DNA of 64,000 nucleotides from Phycisphaeraceae bacterium (GCA_019636735.1 JAHBWY010000006.1:62001-126000); one strand, 5' to 3'. Shown: positions 34,717 to 46,243, counted from the stretch's first letter. Made by a program: numbers and translations. Notes: generated by a model from the letters alone, not told the origin.

Positions 34717-35457
34717 CTATCGCCGAATGAGCGGCGCGGCGGCGATCGTAGCAGGGTCGATTGCCACCTCTGACGCCGCCGGGCGCTGCCGGCGCCTTCT
34801 CCGGGGCACGAGCGCCAATCCGACGACCACAATGAGCGGCGCCGCGGCTTCCATGTGCTCTTCCACGGAGCCCATCATTCTCGTCACACTCCCGGAGAGC
34901 ATCACACCGGCACTCTTCAGCGTCGAGGGCGCGGCATCGAGAGACTTCGCGAACAGGAGCAGCCCCAAGGCGAGCGCTGCACAGCGAGCCCACTCCGACC
35001 GCCATCCGCCGGACGCTCGAAGATGCAACCAGATCGCCCGGCCGACCAGCACGATCGAAGCGGCGAGGACGAGGATGACCAGGACGCCGCACACCTTGGC
35101 ACCGACGCCGATGTCAGGGGAGAGGAAGAACTTCAACTTGAAGAGACCGATCTCTGTGAATCGCTTGTGAAAGTCCAACTCTCGAGCCGCCGCACCAAGA
35201 CAGAGCAGCATGCCGGCGACCACGGCCGCTGACGCGCGGCGCAGGAAGACGGGGATTGCGATGGCGGCCGCGACCCAGAGGCCGACGGAGGCGAACTCGA
35301 TGACGCTCTCCTCGCCCCCGTGAATCGCGTGCAACTGCGAGTGCGGAAGAACCAGCGGCAGTGCGAGCGCCACCGCCACCCAGCCGACCACGGCACCAGC
35401 GATCAATCGCAGGCGGCGGCATCCCGTGCCTTGAGGTGGCTGCTTGCGGATGGTCAA
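34717..35457 (-). CDS. Hypothetical multi-pass membrane protein
   Basis: Unrecognised protein of about 246 aa with five to six hydrophobic helices (first at about LIAGAVVGWVAVALALPLVL). Between helices lie HAIHGGEESVIEFASVGLWV and AARELDFHKRFTEIGLFKLK, charged motifs that may be extracytoplasmic. It ends in a basic cluster and Pro/Ala tail. The likely start is TTG 35457, which overlaps the transaldolase stop (TTGA); the open frame extends to ATG 35508 inside tal. Likely cotranscribed with tal and tyrS. Confidence 0.65.
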   Translation of the reverse strand: MTIRKQPPQGTGCRRLRLIAGAVVGWVAVALALPLVLPHSQLHAIHGGEESVIEFASVGLWVAAAIAIPVFLRRASAAVVAGMLLCLGAAARELDFHKRFTEIGLFKLKFFLSPDIGVGAKVCGVLVILVLAASIVLVGRAIWLHLRASGGWRSEWARCAALALGLLLFAKSLDAAPSTLKSAGVMLSGSVTRMMGSVEEHMEAAAPLIVVVGLALVPRRRRRQRPAASEVAIDPATIAAAPLIRR

Positions 35458-36533
35458 TGGACGAGCGCCGACGACTTCGATCGAATCTGCTCCAGCAGAT
35501 CGTCCCAACTCCTCTTGAAGGCATCTCGACCCTCGAGTTGAAGCTGTTCCGCCGTTGCCTTGATGGAGACGCCCGCCTTCTCGCAGTCACCGAGAATGCG
35601 ATGGGCATCACCACCGTCATGTCGAAGCATGTCCTCGACTCGCCCGTGATCCTGGAAGGCGAGCAGTGTCTCCTCGGGCATTGTGTTCACGGTGCGCCCG
35701 GCAGAGAGCTCGGTCACATAGAAGGTGTTCGCGAGTCGCGGATCCTTGGTACTCGTGCTCGCGAAGAGGAGTCGCTGCGGCCTCGCGCCGGCGTTCTGAA
35801 GTCGGAGGAAGCGATCGGTCGCATAGCGATCGGCGTAGGCGCGGTAGCACTCCATGCCGATCGCGACACCGAGACGATTCTTGAGAGACGGCGGCAGGCG
35901 ATCCGCGGTCTTGCGATCCCATCGGCTGATGAAGACGCTCGCCACGCTTTCGACGCGCAGGCTCTTGCCTTCGCGATGGCGTCGCTCCAAGCCGCGGAGG
36001 TATGCCTCGGCAGCATCGAGGTACTGATCTGAGGAGAAGAGCAGCGTGACATTGACCGAGATGCCGCGGGCCGTCAGCTCCTCGATGGCGGGCAGGCCCT
36101 CGGGCGTACCGGGCACTTTGATGTGCAGATTCGGGCGCTTCGCCTTCGCGTGCAACTCGAGCGCCTGTTCGATCGTGCCTTGCGTGTCGTTGGCGAGGTT
36201 GGGGCTCACCTCGAGGCTGACCCAGCCATCCACGCCGCCGGTGCGCTCATGCGTCGGCTTGAAGAGATCGGCCGCCTGCTGGAGATCGGCGATGGCCAGT
36301 TCAAAGAAGATCGACTCCTCATCGAGGCCCTTCGACGCGAGCTCGCGAATCTGATCGTCATAGTCACGCGAGCCGGCGATGGACTTCTCGAAGATGGTCG
36401 GATTGCTGGTGAGGCCAACCACGGAGAACTCGCTGATGTACTTCTCGAGCGTGCCGCTGGTGAGCAGACGACGGGAGATATTGTCCAGCCAGATGCTCTG
36501 GCCCGAGATCGAGAGGAGTGCGGTGGGCTTCAT
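35454..36533 (-). CDS. tal: Transaldolase
   Basis: Pentose-phosphate enzyme transferring a dihydroxyacetone unit via a Schiff base. The 359-aa protein has the active-site lysine K139 in HIKVPGTPEGLPAIEEL and the N-terminal GLTSNPTIFEKSI motif of the Tal family. SVNVTLLFSSDQY and FISRWDRKTADRL are also family-like. It starts at ATG 36533; the frame continues upstream to 36728 without homology. TATACT (36542-36547) lies eight bases before the ATG and there is no Shine-Dalgarno. It is divergent from pgi, another sugar-phosphate gene. Confidence 0.95.
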   Translation of the reverse strand: MKPTALLSISGQSIWLDNISRRLLTSGTLEKYISEFSVVGLTSNPTIFEKSIAGSRDYDDQIRELASKGLDEESIFFELAIADLQQAADLFKPTHERTGGVDGWVSLEVSPNLANDTQGTIEQALELHAKAKRPNLHIKVPGTPEGLPAIEELTARGISVNVTLLFSSDQYLDAAEAYLRGLERRHREGKSLRVESVASVFISRWDRKTADRLPPSLKNRLGVAIGMECYRAYADRYATDRFLRLQNAGARPQRLLFASTSTKDPRLANTFYVTELSAGRTVNTMPEETLLAFQDHGRVEDMLRHDGGDAHRILGDCEKAGVSIKATAEQLQLEGRDAFKRSWDDLLEQIRSKSSALVH

Positions 36534-36541
36534 GTTGAGCG

Positions 36542-36569
36542 AGTATAACCCCGCAGCGCCGCAAGTCAG
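36542..36569 (-). promoter_or_regulatory. Candidate tal promoter
   Basis: CTGACT and TATACT with a 16-base spacer read toward tal. The -10 ends eight bases before the ATG, so the transcript would be nearly leaderless. The remaining 36534-36640 gap must also hold the pgi promoter. Confidence 0.4.
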
Positions 36570-36640
36570 CGCCATGTGAAGCGGTTCCCCGTGCGGGGTC
36601 CTCCGCTCCGACGGCCATTGCAACTCCAGCGGAGATTCCC

Positions 36641-38320
36641 ATGAGCAACCCCACGACGACCTCTTCGCACGCCGCCGCCGCGGGTCGATCGACACCGCGG
36701 CTCGATGCCCTGCCGGAGTACCGCGCACTCCGAGCCTACGCCGACGGTCTGCGTCAGCGCCACTTGCGGGAGTTCTTCGCGGCCGAGCCGAATCGCGGCG
36801 CCGCGATGGCGACGGAGGCGCTTGGCATCCACCTCGACTGGTCGAAGCAGCGCGTCGATGCGGAGGCGATAAGGCTGCTCCGCGCCCTGCTCGCCGCCGC
36901 GGGATTCTCCGCGCGCCGCGAGGCGATGTTCACCGGCGTGAAGATCAATACGCCGGAGCAGCGTGCCGTGCTGCACACGGCGCTTCGGGCGCCGAAGGAT
37001 GCCGTCATCGAGGTCGATGGCGTCAATGTCGTACCCGAGGTGCACGCAGTGCTCGATCGAATGGCGCACTTCGCCGCCGCCGTGCGCAGCGGCGCGTGGC
37101 TCGGCCACACGGGCCGGCGCATCCGGCATGTGATCAACATCGGAATCGGGGGAAGCGATCTCGGGCCGGCGATGGCCTACGACGCCCTGCGCGTCTACGC
37201 CACCGATGAACTCGACTGCCGCTTCGTGAGCAACATCGATGCGAATGACTTCGTCGAGAAGACGCGCGGGCTCGACCCGGCGGAGACCCTCTTCATCATC
37301 TCAAGCAAGACTTTCACCACGCTCGAGACGATGACCAATGCCCGGACGGCGCGCGACTGGTCGCTCAGAGCATTCAATGGCGACACGGCGGCAGTGGCGC
37401 GGCACTTTGTCGCCGTGTCGACCAACGCGAAGGAAGTGTCGGCCTTCGGCATCGACACCGCCAACATGTTCGGCTTCTGGGATTGGGTCGGTGGTCGCTA
37501 CTCGATGGACTCGGCGATCGGTCTCTCAACGATGATCGCGATTGGAGTCGACCACTTCCGCGCGATGCTCGAAGGCTTCCGGGCCATGGATGAGCACTTC
37601 CGCCATGCGCCCGTCGAAGCCAACCTGCCCGTCACGATGGCTCTGGTCGGCTTCTGGAACAACAATCTGCTCGGCGCCGAGACCGTCGCGATTCTCCCCT
37701 ACTTCCAGTACCTCGATCGATTCAGCGCCTATCTCCAGCAGCTCGAGATGGAGTCCAATGGCAAGCATGTCACGCTCGATGGCGAGCGCGTGGCGTGGCA
37801 GACCTGTCCGGTGATCTGGGGACAGCCCGGCACGAACGGCCAGCATGCCTTCTATCAGATGATCCACCAGGGAACGAAGCTGGTGCCCTGCGACTTCATC
37901 GCCTTCGCCCAGCCGTTGCATCAGCTCGGCGATCACCACGATCTGCTCAACGCGAATGTCTTCGCGCAAACGCAGGCGCTCGCGTTCGGGCAGACGGTGC
38001 AGGAGATCGAGCGCGAAGGCGTGCCCGCATGGCTCGCCCGGCACAAGGAGATGGAAGGCAACCGTCCCTCGAATGTGCTTCTCTGCGATCGACTCACGCC
38101 GGCGATGCTCGGCAAGCTGGTGGCGCTCTATGAACACAAGGTCTTCACCCAGGGAGTGCTCTGGGGAATCAACAGCTTCGATCAGTGGGGAGTCGAGTTG
38201 GGCAAGGTGCTCGCGAAGCGCATCGCGCCGATGCTCTCCAAGGGCGCGGCGATTCCAGCGGGCGTCGATTCGAGCACCAAGGCCCTCGTCGAGCGCTACC
38301 GGCAGTGGCGCGACGCTTGA
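36641..38320 (+). CDS. pgi: Glucose-6-phosphate isomerase
   Basis: Interconverts glucose-6-phosphate and fructose-6-phosphate. The 559-aa protein matches the long (E. coli type) form. Signatures are [32 protein letters not shown] (substrate phosphate site), [16 protein letters not shown], and the catalytic [20 protein letters not shown] with its Glu/His. The C-terminal [18 protein letters not shown] motif is intact. The first ~20 residues are a Ser/Ala-rich extension. It ends in a 147-base convergent gap before the cysteine desulfurase gene with no evident gene. Confidence 0.97.
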   Translation: MSNPTTTSSHAAAAGRSTPRLDALPEYRALRAYADGLRQRHLREFFAAEPNRGAAMATEALGIHLDWSKQRVDAEAIRLLRALLAAAGFSARREAMFTGVKINTPEQRAVLHTALRAPKDAVIEVDGVNVVPEVHAVLDRMAHFAAAVRSGAWLGHTGRRIRHVINIGIGGSDLGPAMAYDALRVYATDELDCRFVSNIDANDFVEKTRGLDPAETLFIISSKTFTTLETMTNARTARDWSLRAFNGDTAAVARHFVAVSTNAKEVSAFGIDTANMFGFWDWVGGRYSMDSAIGLSTMIAIGVDHFRAMLEGFRAMDEHFRHAPVEANLPVTMALVGFWNNNLLGAETVAILPYFQYLDRFSAYLQQLEMESNGKHVTLDGERVAWQTCPVIWGQPGTNGQHAFYQMIHQGTKLVPCDFIAFAQPLHQLGDHHDLLNANVFAQTQALAFGQTVQEIEREGVPAWLARHKEMEGNRPSNVLLCDRLTPAMLGKLVALYEHKVFTQGVLWGINSFDQWGVELGKVLAKRIAPMLSKGAAIPAGVDSSTKALVERYRQWRDA

Positions 38321-38467
38321 TCGCGAGGGCCTCGTCGCAGTGAGCTGTCCGAGTGAGCGCTCCGAGTGCGCGAGCCGATGAGCATCGGGCGCATGCACCG
38401 CGCGCGTCGATTGAGTCAGGCGTTCGCGTCCACCACGGTCACGCGCCGAAGAAGTGCCTCGTCCTGA

Positions 38468-39655
38468 TCACGAGCGCATGGCCGTGGGCAGCGCTCGCGA
38501 GCTCGCGCGCAGCCGTGCGGCGCACTCGAGAATGAGCTTCGCGCCCACCTCGATCTCCTCGTCGGTCGTGAAGCGGCTCAGGGAGAAGCGCACCGAACCG
38601 TGCGCAAGATCGGGGGGAACATCCATGGCTCGGAGAATCGGCGAGGCTTCGAGTGAGCCGGAGGAACACGCCGACCCTGCGCTCGCACAGATGCCGCGCT
38701 CCGAGAAGAGAAGCAGCATCGCCTCCGCCTCCAAACAGGGGAAGCCGATGTTGGTCGTATTCCAGATGCGCGGCACCAGCGCCCCGTTCACGCGAGCATT
38801 GGGCGCCCCTTCGAGCAGGAGCATCTCGAGTCGATCGCGTCGGCGCCGCACCGCGTTCGGGTGCTCGGGATCGGAGATCCACTCTCGAGCGCACTCGGCT
38901 GCAGCTCCGAAGCCCATGATCGCCGGCACCGCCTCGGTCCCGCCTCGTCGCTTTCGCTCCTGCGGACCACCGACGACCAGCGAACCGAGCCTGACCCCCT
39001 GCCGGACAATGAGGGCGCCGACGCCCTTGGGGCCATGAAACTTGTGCGGCGCGAAGCTGAAGAGATCGACCGCCTCTTCGGCAAGGTTCGTCGGCATGCG
39101 CCCGGCCCACTGCGTCGCGTCGCAATGAAATCGCACGCCATGCTCCCGGCAAAGGCGGCCCATGTCACGCCAGTGCTGGATGACACCGGTTTCATTGTTG
39201 GCCGCCATCACACTCACGAGCGCGATCTCCTTCGCGCGCGCCGCAAGAAGCGAGCGAAGGGCGTCGGTGTCGACCACTCCATCGCCGGAGTTCGGCAACC
39301 AGATCACCTCGACCCCGCGGGCCGCCAGTTGCTGAGCCAGCTCACGCACGGCGCTGTGCTCGATCCGCGTGGTGACGATCACCTGGCGGCCTTGCTGCGC
39401 CTGGAGCGAACCGACGAGAGCGAGATTCGCGCCCTCTGTCCCGCCCGAGGTGAAGATGACATCGCGGGCGACGCTGCCGACCAGGTTCGCGACCTTCTCA
39501 CGGGCGAGTTCGACCTGCTGCTTCGCCTCGTTGCCGAAGCGGTGAATGCTCGATGGATTCCCCCATGTTCGCACCATCCCCTCCTGCACTGCACGGATCA
39601 CCTCAGGAAGAGGCTGAGTGGTGGCGTTGTTGTCGAAGTAGATGAATGGGGGCAT
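38468..39655 (-). CDS. Cysteine desulfurase (IscS/NifS family)
   Basis: PLP enzyme that takes sulfur from cysteine for Fe-S clusters or tRNA thiolation. The 395-aa protein has the opening YFDNNATT, H100 near the PLP ring (TRIEHSAV), the PLP lysine K205 in SFAPHKFHGPKG, and the sulfur-carrying C330 in SAGSACSSGS, which places it in the group I (IscS/NifS) lineage. No iscU or other cluster-assembly gene is adjacent, so iscS versus nifS cannot be decided. Confidence 0.93.
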   Translation of the reverse strand: MPPFIYFDNNATTQPLPEVIRAVQEGMVRTWGNPSSIHRFGNEAKQQVELAREKVANLVGSVARDVIFTSGGTEGANLALVGSLQAQQGRQVIVTTRIEHSAVRELAQQLAARGVEVIWLPNSGDGVVDTDALRSLLAARAKEIALVSVMAANNETGVIQHWRDMGRLCREHGVRFHCDATQWAGRMPTNLAEEAVDLFSFAPHKFHGPKGVGALIVRQGVRLGSLVVGGPQERKRRGGTEAVPAIMGFGAAAECAREWISDPEHPNAVRRRRDRLEMLLLEGAPNARVNGALVPRIWNTTNIGFPCLEAEAMLLLFSERGICASAGSACSSGSLEASPILRAMDVPPDLAHGSVRFSLSRFTTDEEIEVGAKLILECAARLRASSRALPTAMRS

Positions 39656-39747
39656 GCGATCGTTTGTTCACCCGGAGAGACTCCGCCCAAGTGCACCATC
39701 GAGTGTGCAACTCAGGATAGTCACCTGGCGATCCCCGGGTTTCGCCG

Positions 39748-39779
39748 CCGGGGCGGACGGCTGGTGCCATCCGCCCCGG
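39748..39779 (-). terminator. Strong hairpin after tRNA-Leu
   Basis: Ten-base perfect stem (ccggggcgga / tccgccccgg) plus inner ggc/gcc pairs, beginning ten bases beyond the tRNA 3' end in the direction of transcription. There is no U tract. It probably terminates or protects the tRNA transcript, and it separates the tRNA from the desulfurase gene. Nothing else is seen in 39656-39789. Confidence 0.55.
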
Positions 39780-39789
39780 GACGACCTCA

Positions 39790-39873
39790 TGCGGATGAGA
39801 GGAGTCGAACCTCCACGGGTGTTACCCCACAAGAACCTGAATCTTGCGCGTCTGCCAATTCCGCCACATCCGC
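39790..39873 (-). tRNA. tRNA-Leu (anticodon CAG)
   Basis: Minus-strand sequence folds as a class II tRNA of 84 nt. The acceptor stem GCGGATG pairs with CATCCGC and the discriminator is A, as expected for leucine. The D arm is TGGCGGAATTGGCAGACGC, the anticodon loop holds CAG, a long variable arm follows, and the T loop is GTTCGACTC. The 3' CCA is not encoded. Confidence 0.95.
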
Positions 39874-39949
39874 GATACCGAAGCGAGGGAGTGTACGCGG
39901 CTCCCGCATGAACGAGCAAGGCGGCACTCGATCGAGCGCAGCAAAGAAG

Positions 39950-39972
39950 CCCTCGGCCTCCGACGCCGAGGG
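39950..39972 (-). terminator. Likely recA terminator
   Basis: Perfect eight-base stem ccctcggc/gccgaggg with a seven-base loop. On the minus strand it is followed by CTTCTTTGC, a weak T-rich run. It lies about 100 bases past the recA stop and before the tRNA gene. The rest of 39874-40074 shows no gene. Confidence 0.55.
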
Positions 39973-40074
39973 GCCCCCTCCGTGTGCTTCTCACGCCCGG
40001 GCACGATGAGCGAACCCGAGACGATCCCGCTGTCGGCGTTCGCTCTGAGCGCGCGCCGACTTCGATCCGACGGG

Positions 40075-41427
40075 TCACTCGTCGTCGTTGGCTCGCCGAC
40101 CACTTCCCGCAGGATTGGCGAGCCTCCGACGCATCACCTCGTTCCGGATCTGGGCCATGGTCTCCGGGTTCTCGCGAAGGAAGCCCTTCGCACCCTCGCG
40201 CCCCTGTCCGAGGCGCGTGCCGGAGAAGCTGAACCACGACCCGCTCTTGTCGACGACTCCATCGGCCACCGCGAGGTCGAGCACATCGCCCGCCGTCGAG
40301 ATGCCCTCGTCGAACATGATGTCGAACTCAGCCTCGCGGAAGGGTGGCGCGATCTTGTTCTTCACCACCTTGGCGCGAACGCGGTTGCCGACATTCCGCT
40401 CGCCGTCCTTGATGGAGCCGATGCGGCGAATGTCCACTCGGACCGACGCGTAGAACTTGAGGGCGCGACCACCTGTCGTCGTCTCGGGGCTGCCGAACAT
40501 GACTCCGATCTTCTCGCGGAGCTGATTGATGAAGATGACGATCGTCTCACTCTTGGCGATGGCGCCAGTGAGCTTCCGGAGCGCCTGGCTCATGAGGCGA
40601 GCCTGAAGTCCGACATGGGAGTCACCCATCTCGCCCTCGATCTCCGCCCTCGGAATGAGGGCTGCGACCGAGTCGACCACGACCACATCGACGGCGTTGC
40701 TGCGAACGAGCATTTCGCAGATCTCGAGAGCCTGTTCCCCGGTGTCAGGCTGCGAGACCAGCATCTCGTCGAGGTTCACGCCGAGCCGCTTCGCCCATGA
40801 GGGGTCGAGCGCATGCTCGGCGTCGATGAAGGCCGCCACTCCGCCCGCCTTCTGGGCGTGCGCGATGACCGTCAGCGCCAATGTTGTCTTACCGCTCGAC
40901 TCCGGACCGAAGATCTCGATCACTCGGCCTCTCGGCAGCCCTCGGCCACCCAAGGCCAGGTCGAGGCTCAGCGCGCCGGTTGAGATCGCCGGAATCTCCG
41001 GGATCTTCTCGCCGTCGAGGCGCATGATCGAACCCTTGCCGTAGCTCTTCTCGATCTGGCTCATGGCGGCCTCGAGCGCCTTCCACTTGCCCTTGGTATC
41101 GGGCGCCGCTGCGGCCGCTCCCGGACCGGTCGTCGACTTCGAGTTTCCAGCGGGCGCTCCTGCACCCCCCGAGGCTCGGTCCCCGGGCTTCGGTTCGACG
41201 GACTTGGGTTCAACGGACTTCGATTGGCTCACTGGCGCCTCCTGCACGCTGCGCTGGCTCGCCGGGCCGACGGAACGATCCGACGCCACGGGCCCACGAG
41301 TTGTACCCGTGCGTCCCTCCGGGCTGGAGGCGGTCCGTGCATCCGAACCAGCGGGAGACTTGACGACCCCGGACGCTGGCTGAGGGGATCGAGAGGAGGG
41401 AGAAGCGTTCGTGCTGTTGCTGACCAT
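40075..41427 (-). CDS. recA: Recombinase RecA with long N-terminal extension
   Basis: Strand-exchange ATPase and SOS coprotease. The RecA core starts near residue 112 ([20 protein letters not shown]), with Walker [30 protein letters not shown] (Walker B and loop 1 region) and loop 2 around [13 protein letters not shown]. The first ~110 residues are Ser/Pro/Ala/Gly-rich with a short tandem [10 protein letters not shown] repeat and no fold. ATG 41427 is supported by AAGGAAGG six bases upstream. There is no ATG at the core boundary, so the extension appears translated. Total 450 aa versus about 350 for typical RecA. Confidence 0.96.
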   Translation of the reverse strand: MVSNSTNASPSSRSPQPASGVVKSPAGSDARTASSPEGRTGTTRGPVASDRSVGPASQRSVQEAPVSQSKSVEPKSVEPKPGDRASGGAGAPAGNSKSTTGPGAAAAAPDTKGKWKALEAAMSQIEKSYGKGSIMRLDGEKIPEIPAISTGALSLDLALGGRGLPRGRVIEIFGPESSGKTTLALTVIAHAQKAGGVAAFIDAEHALDPSWAKRLGVNLDEMLVSQPDTGEQALEICEMLVRSNAVDVVVVDSVAALIPRAEIEGEMGDSHVGLQARLMSQALRKLTGAIAKSETIVIFINQLREKIGVMFGSPETTTGGRALKFYASVRVDIRRIGSIKDGERNVGNRVRAKVVKNKIAPPFREAEFDIMFDEGISTAGDVLDLAVADGVVDKSGSWFSFSGTRLGQGREGAKGFLRENPETMAQIRNEVMRRRLANPAGSGRRANDDE

Positions 41428-41575
41428 GTGACCTTCCTTGGAATGCGGTTCCTGAATGAGCCCTGTGTTGCGAACTGGGGTGAAAACTGGTGTGAGGCCT
41501 GACGGCCGAAGTTCGTGTCCCTGCCTGATTTCCTGCGGCGAGCGGCCTTCGGCCGCGGTCCGTTCGGTGTCTGTA

Positions 41576-41604
41576 AGGATCGCCAAAGACATCGGCGCCG
41601 TCAA
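41576..41604 (-). promoter_or_regulatory. Candidate recA promoter
   Basis: TTGACG (41599-41604), a 17-base spacer and GATCCT (41576-41581) on the minus strand resemble a housekeeping promoter. The leader to the recA ATG would be about 140 nt. CGAAC direct repeats flank it, but no standard LexA palindrome was seen. Confidence 0.45.
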
Positions 41605-41629
41605 GGCCTGTTCGGTAGATTTTTGGTTC

Positions 41630-41643
41630 GTGATTGAAGTCAC
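41630..41643. promoter_or_regulatory. CRP/FNR-like dyad
   Basis: GTGATTGAAGTCAC is a perfect GTGA-N6-TCAC dyad of the CRP type. It lies about 70 bases upstream of the proposed recA start point and also upstream of the gene at 41775. Chance occurrence is possible. Confidence 0.3.
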
Positions 41644-41774
41644 TTCTAGACCATCTGCCCAGTGTGATCGCCCCGCCCGGCCCGCGAGAGGGGGCCATTC
41701 TTGGAGGTCCACGGCCCCTCATTCAAAGCCCTTCCCCATTTTCCGGCGATTCCCCCCGCTGTACATTCGATCCC

Positions 41775-42329
41775 ATGGCCCGACTCAGGTCACTCGCAAC
41801 CAGCCTGCTCCCGATGGCCCTCTGCGGAGCCGCATCGTCCGCGCTGGTCACTCCCCCGCCGGTTGACCTCCCGCAGGCGGACCTCTGGTTCACGGTCGCG
41901 CCCGACGGCCTCGGCGGCTCGGCCATGCAGTCGATTCAGCCGGTCACCTTCGATCAGTGGACGATCACACTCACGAACGCGTCAGCGAGCGCCTGGGCGG
42001 GCTTCGAGATTCGCTTTGCCGCGACGGGTGGCGGCGAGCTTCTCAACTTCGTGACGCACTTTGAACCACGGTTCATCGCCGGCGCATGGATCGGCGGCGT
42101 GGCGCTGATCGATGAGACCTTCGCCTTCGCGCACTTCGATGCGGCGGCGCAGGGACTGTCGCCGCTTGCACCTGGACAGTCGGTGCAACTTCAGGTGACC
42201 GTGTTCAATCTCACGAACGATCCGCAGCTCTACCAGCTCGATCTTCGCGCACTCGCGGTGCCCACGCCGGCAGTGCTCACTCCATGCGCACTGCTGGTTC
42301 TGGCCCGTCGGCGCCGACGAGGCCAATAG
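41775..42329 (+). CDS. Secreted protein with PEP-CTERM-like sorting tail
   Basis: 184 aa. A signal peptide occupies about residues 1-22 (LATSLLPMALCGAASSA). The mature part has alternating beta-strand pattern (WTITLTNASASAWAGFEIRF, VQLQVTVFNLTNDPQLYQLD). The C-terminus VPTPAVLTPCALLVLARRRR has the PxP start, hydrophobic stretch and Arg cluster of a PEP-CTERM-type sorting signal. Such proteins are handled by an exosortase, not seen in this window. ATG 41775 is preceded by TACATT seven bases upstream and lacks a Shine-Dalgarno. Binding partner unknown. Confidence 0.75.
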   Translation: MARLRSLATSLLPMALCGAASSALVTPPPVDLPQADLWFTVAPDGLGGSAMQSIQPVTFDQWTITLTNASASAWAGFEIRFAATGGGELLNFVTHFEPRFIAGAWIGGVALIDETFAFAHFDAAAQGLSPLAPGQSVQLQVTVFNLTNDPQLYQLDLRALAVPTPAVLTPCALLVLARRRRRGQ

Positions 42330-42345
42330 CCCGGCTGTAGTGACC

Positions 42346-42414
42346 TCAGACGCCCGGCAACGGCGCGCTCAATCGTCCGGCGTCAACGGAATCAGACGCC
42401 CGGCAACGGCGAGA

Positions 42415-42429
<15 letters not shown>
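42346..42429. repeat. 38-base direct duplication at the 3' end of uxs
   Basis: Two copies (42346-42383 and 42392-42429, period 46) differ at five positions and begin tcagacgcccggcaacggcg. The second copy contains the last codons and stop of the UDP-xylose synthase gene. The first copy preserves a related ATTGA ending just beyond the stop. Confidence 0.85.
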
Positions 42430-43385
<956 letters not shown>

Positions 43386-43386
<1 letters not shown>

Positions 43387-46157
43387 CACGATGAAGGTAC
43401 TAGAGCGGCGGCCCCGCCGCGGCGAGCCACCAACCACGCCGGCGCCGAGCGACCGGCCACGGCCGCCGCCAGCCCCGCCCCCGACAGCACGAGCGCCAGG
43501 ACGACCCCGATCAATCCAATCGAGAAGAACCATGCCCCGGTGTCACTGGTGACCGGGAAGAGAGTGAGCAGCGAACCCACCACCTGTGAGCCGAGAATGG
43601 CCACCAGCCCGTATCGCATCAGGAGGATGAGCAGGATGGTGGCGACCAGGCTGCCGAAGACGATGCCGGAGAGGAGCGTGGGCGAACTGAGCAGGACCGA
43701 CGCCGAATAGATCAGCCAGAAGAGCCCTGCCGCGACCCACGACCTCCTGACGATCATGCGCATCACCACCAGAAAGAGAAGCGACACCATCGGCACGATG
43801 ACTCCTGACTGAATCGCCACGAGCATGATGCCCACGGGGCGCACACCGCCCATGAGTGGGATGAGCCAGAACGGCGCCCCCGCCAGGGAGAGGTCGATGA
43901 CCGACGGCTGCCCGAGCGCACGATCCACCATCAGGCCTGCTGTGCCCGCCAGCAGGTAGAGGACGCCGCCGATTGCTCCGACAATCAGATCGCGGCCCAC
44001 CAGCGGATCCCGGAACTGTCCACGCACCAGCCGCTGCCATGACACCATTGTGGCGGGCCAGACCCGTCGAGCGAAAGGTTCAAGCGCGATGTAGAGGACC
44101 CACGCGATGGCGCCTGCGAAGAGCGACAGCCCAACACCGGCCGACACCAGGCGATCGAACATGGTCGGCGACCAGACGAAGTCGCAGAGCATCAACCAGC
44201 GAAGCAGGGCAATGCCCATCACCGCGAGGGCCAGCGCCCGGGCGCCCCGAAGATCGCCGCGCCCCTGACGAAGATGTCGAAGCGCCAGGAGACTCATCAC
44301 GGTGATCGCGACCAGCAGCAGCGTGAAGATGAGCCACCCCGCCACCCGTGCCGGCGCGTCAGATCGAGTCGACCGTTCAGGCGCCGTTCGCCCCACCTCT
44401 TGACCCGCCCTCATCCACGGTCCCACCACTTCGAATGAAACGACCGCGCCCTCCAGCGTGGCCGCCTCCACTCGCCACGGTTCGGCGCCGTCGTCGTTCA
44501 CTTCCTCCCACGCCAGCACGCGATCGGCGAAGACGCGAGGACGACGCTGGGGCTCGGCGCTCCTGAGCGAGCCTGGATCGAACCCCGCGTCCCGAATGAG
44601 CGCCGCGAGCGTCTCCTCGCTTGCGACCGCGCGAGGCGCGCTCCCGGCTTCGTCGCCGAGGGCATCCACGCGCCGGGCGGGAACCCGCTCGAAGTGTCGA
44701 AGTCGTCCGTCGGAAAAGAGCTGAATCACCTCCATTCCCGCGCGATCGACGGCAGGATCATCAAGCGTCACCCGGGTCATCGAGTTGAGCGGCAGCATGG
44801 CGCGCGGCGAGCGTCGCACAAGGAACGAGACCGGATCGGCGCGCTTCACCGCCGACGAGAGGTCCCGGTCGGTGCCAGACTCACGGCGCAGCCATTGGGT
44901 GATCGACTCGTCGAAGACGAAGCTCTGCGCCCGGCCTGGGAGCCGCTCCTCGCTGCCGAGGCGCGCCAGGATCTGGTCAACGCGATCGGCGAGGACCGCG
45001 GGTGGCTTCCGAGGCGGGGCGAGGTCCCAAGGTCGGAGCGGGCTGGGCAGAACCACCCATGTCAGGAGCGCCGCAAGCAGCGTGACGCCGAGAATCACGG
45101 CATGAGTCGGCGAGATCCGGTCGACCCGCCCGGCGGCTGCCACCATGTCCGGCGACGGTGTCTCGCCCGCGGCAAGCGCCGTCGCGATCGGATCTCCTCC
45201 CGGAAGCATCGCCGACACGGCCAGCGCCGAGGCCGGGCGCTCGGAGGGATCCTTCGCGATGCACGCGAGAATCACGCGCTCGATCTCTGGATTCACTTCG
45301 GAGAGGGAGTGACTCACACTCTCGACCGGCGTCGAGAGATGCCAGCGTCGGTAGGCATCGATCGACTCCCCCTGCGCCGCACTCCGACCGGTGAAGAGCT
45401 CATGAAGGATCAGCCCGATGGCGTAGACATCGGTCGCCTCGGTGACGGGGCCACCCGACCACTGCTCGGGGGCCATGTAGCCCGGAGTTCCCCCGGCGGA
45501 CCGAGCGGCACCGACGGAGGAGCCATCGACCTGCTGACGCAACGCGAGCCCGAAGTCCATGATCCTGACGCGCCCGCGTCCGTCGAGCATGATGTTCGCG
45601 GGCTTCAGATCCCGGTGCAGCACCCCGCGTTCATGCAGTGCGGCAACTCCCGCGCAGATCTGCCGGACGATCTCCATGGCCTTGTCCGGATTGGGTCGCC
45701 CCACCCGGCGCAGGAGTGAGGCGAGGTCTTCACCATCGACGAACTCCATCGTCAGGAAGTGCTCGCCCTCGAAGTCACCGATGTCAAAGACGCGCGCGAC
45801 ATTGGGGTGCGCCACCTCACGCGCAAGTCGGACTTCCTGGTTGAGCCGGGCGAGCCTCGCCTCGTCCTTCTCAACCAAGGCGGGTAGGAACTTGATCGCC
45901 ACCGTCTGTCCGAGTCGAAGATCATCGGCCCGGTAGACCTCCCCCATGCCACCACGGCCAAGCAGCGAGACAACCCGGTATCGCCCGGCGATCATGGCGC
46001 CCGGCACGAAGCGCGCATGAGCGCTCGAATCCCCGCTGCGGCGGGCGTCATCCGCGCCCATCAACGAACGCTCGCCCCCCCCTCCACCACCAAGGGCCGG
46101 ATCACGGCGGGGGTCATCCGGGAGATGTTCCGCCGTCTGTTCGCCGGAGTTGGTCAC
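43386..46157 (-). CDS. Ser/Thr protein kinase with large membrane domain
   Basis: About 923 aa. The N-terminal kinase domain has [15 protein letters not shown] (Gly loop), [17 protein letters not shown], the DFG motif and [10 protein letters not shown], so it should be active. A membrane helix follows ([17 protein letters not shown]), then an extracytoplasmic region of ~250 residues, then about eight membrane helices to the C-terminus. GTG 46157 is preferred: TACGAT lies six bases upstream, and the frame beyond it runs into the divergent anmK region. It overlaps uxs by one base. Target unknown; control of envelope polysaccharide is inferred from coupling to UDP-xylose synthase. Confidence 0.88.
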
Positions 46158-46243
46158 GCACCGATCGTACCGCTCACGCTCGGAAGACGATCCAGTGCAG
46201 AGCCCCGCTTGCCCGCGGCGCTCGAGCCGTGGACCATGGAGCC

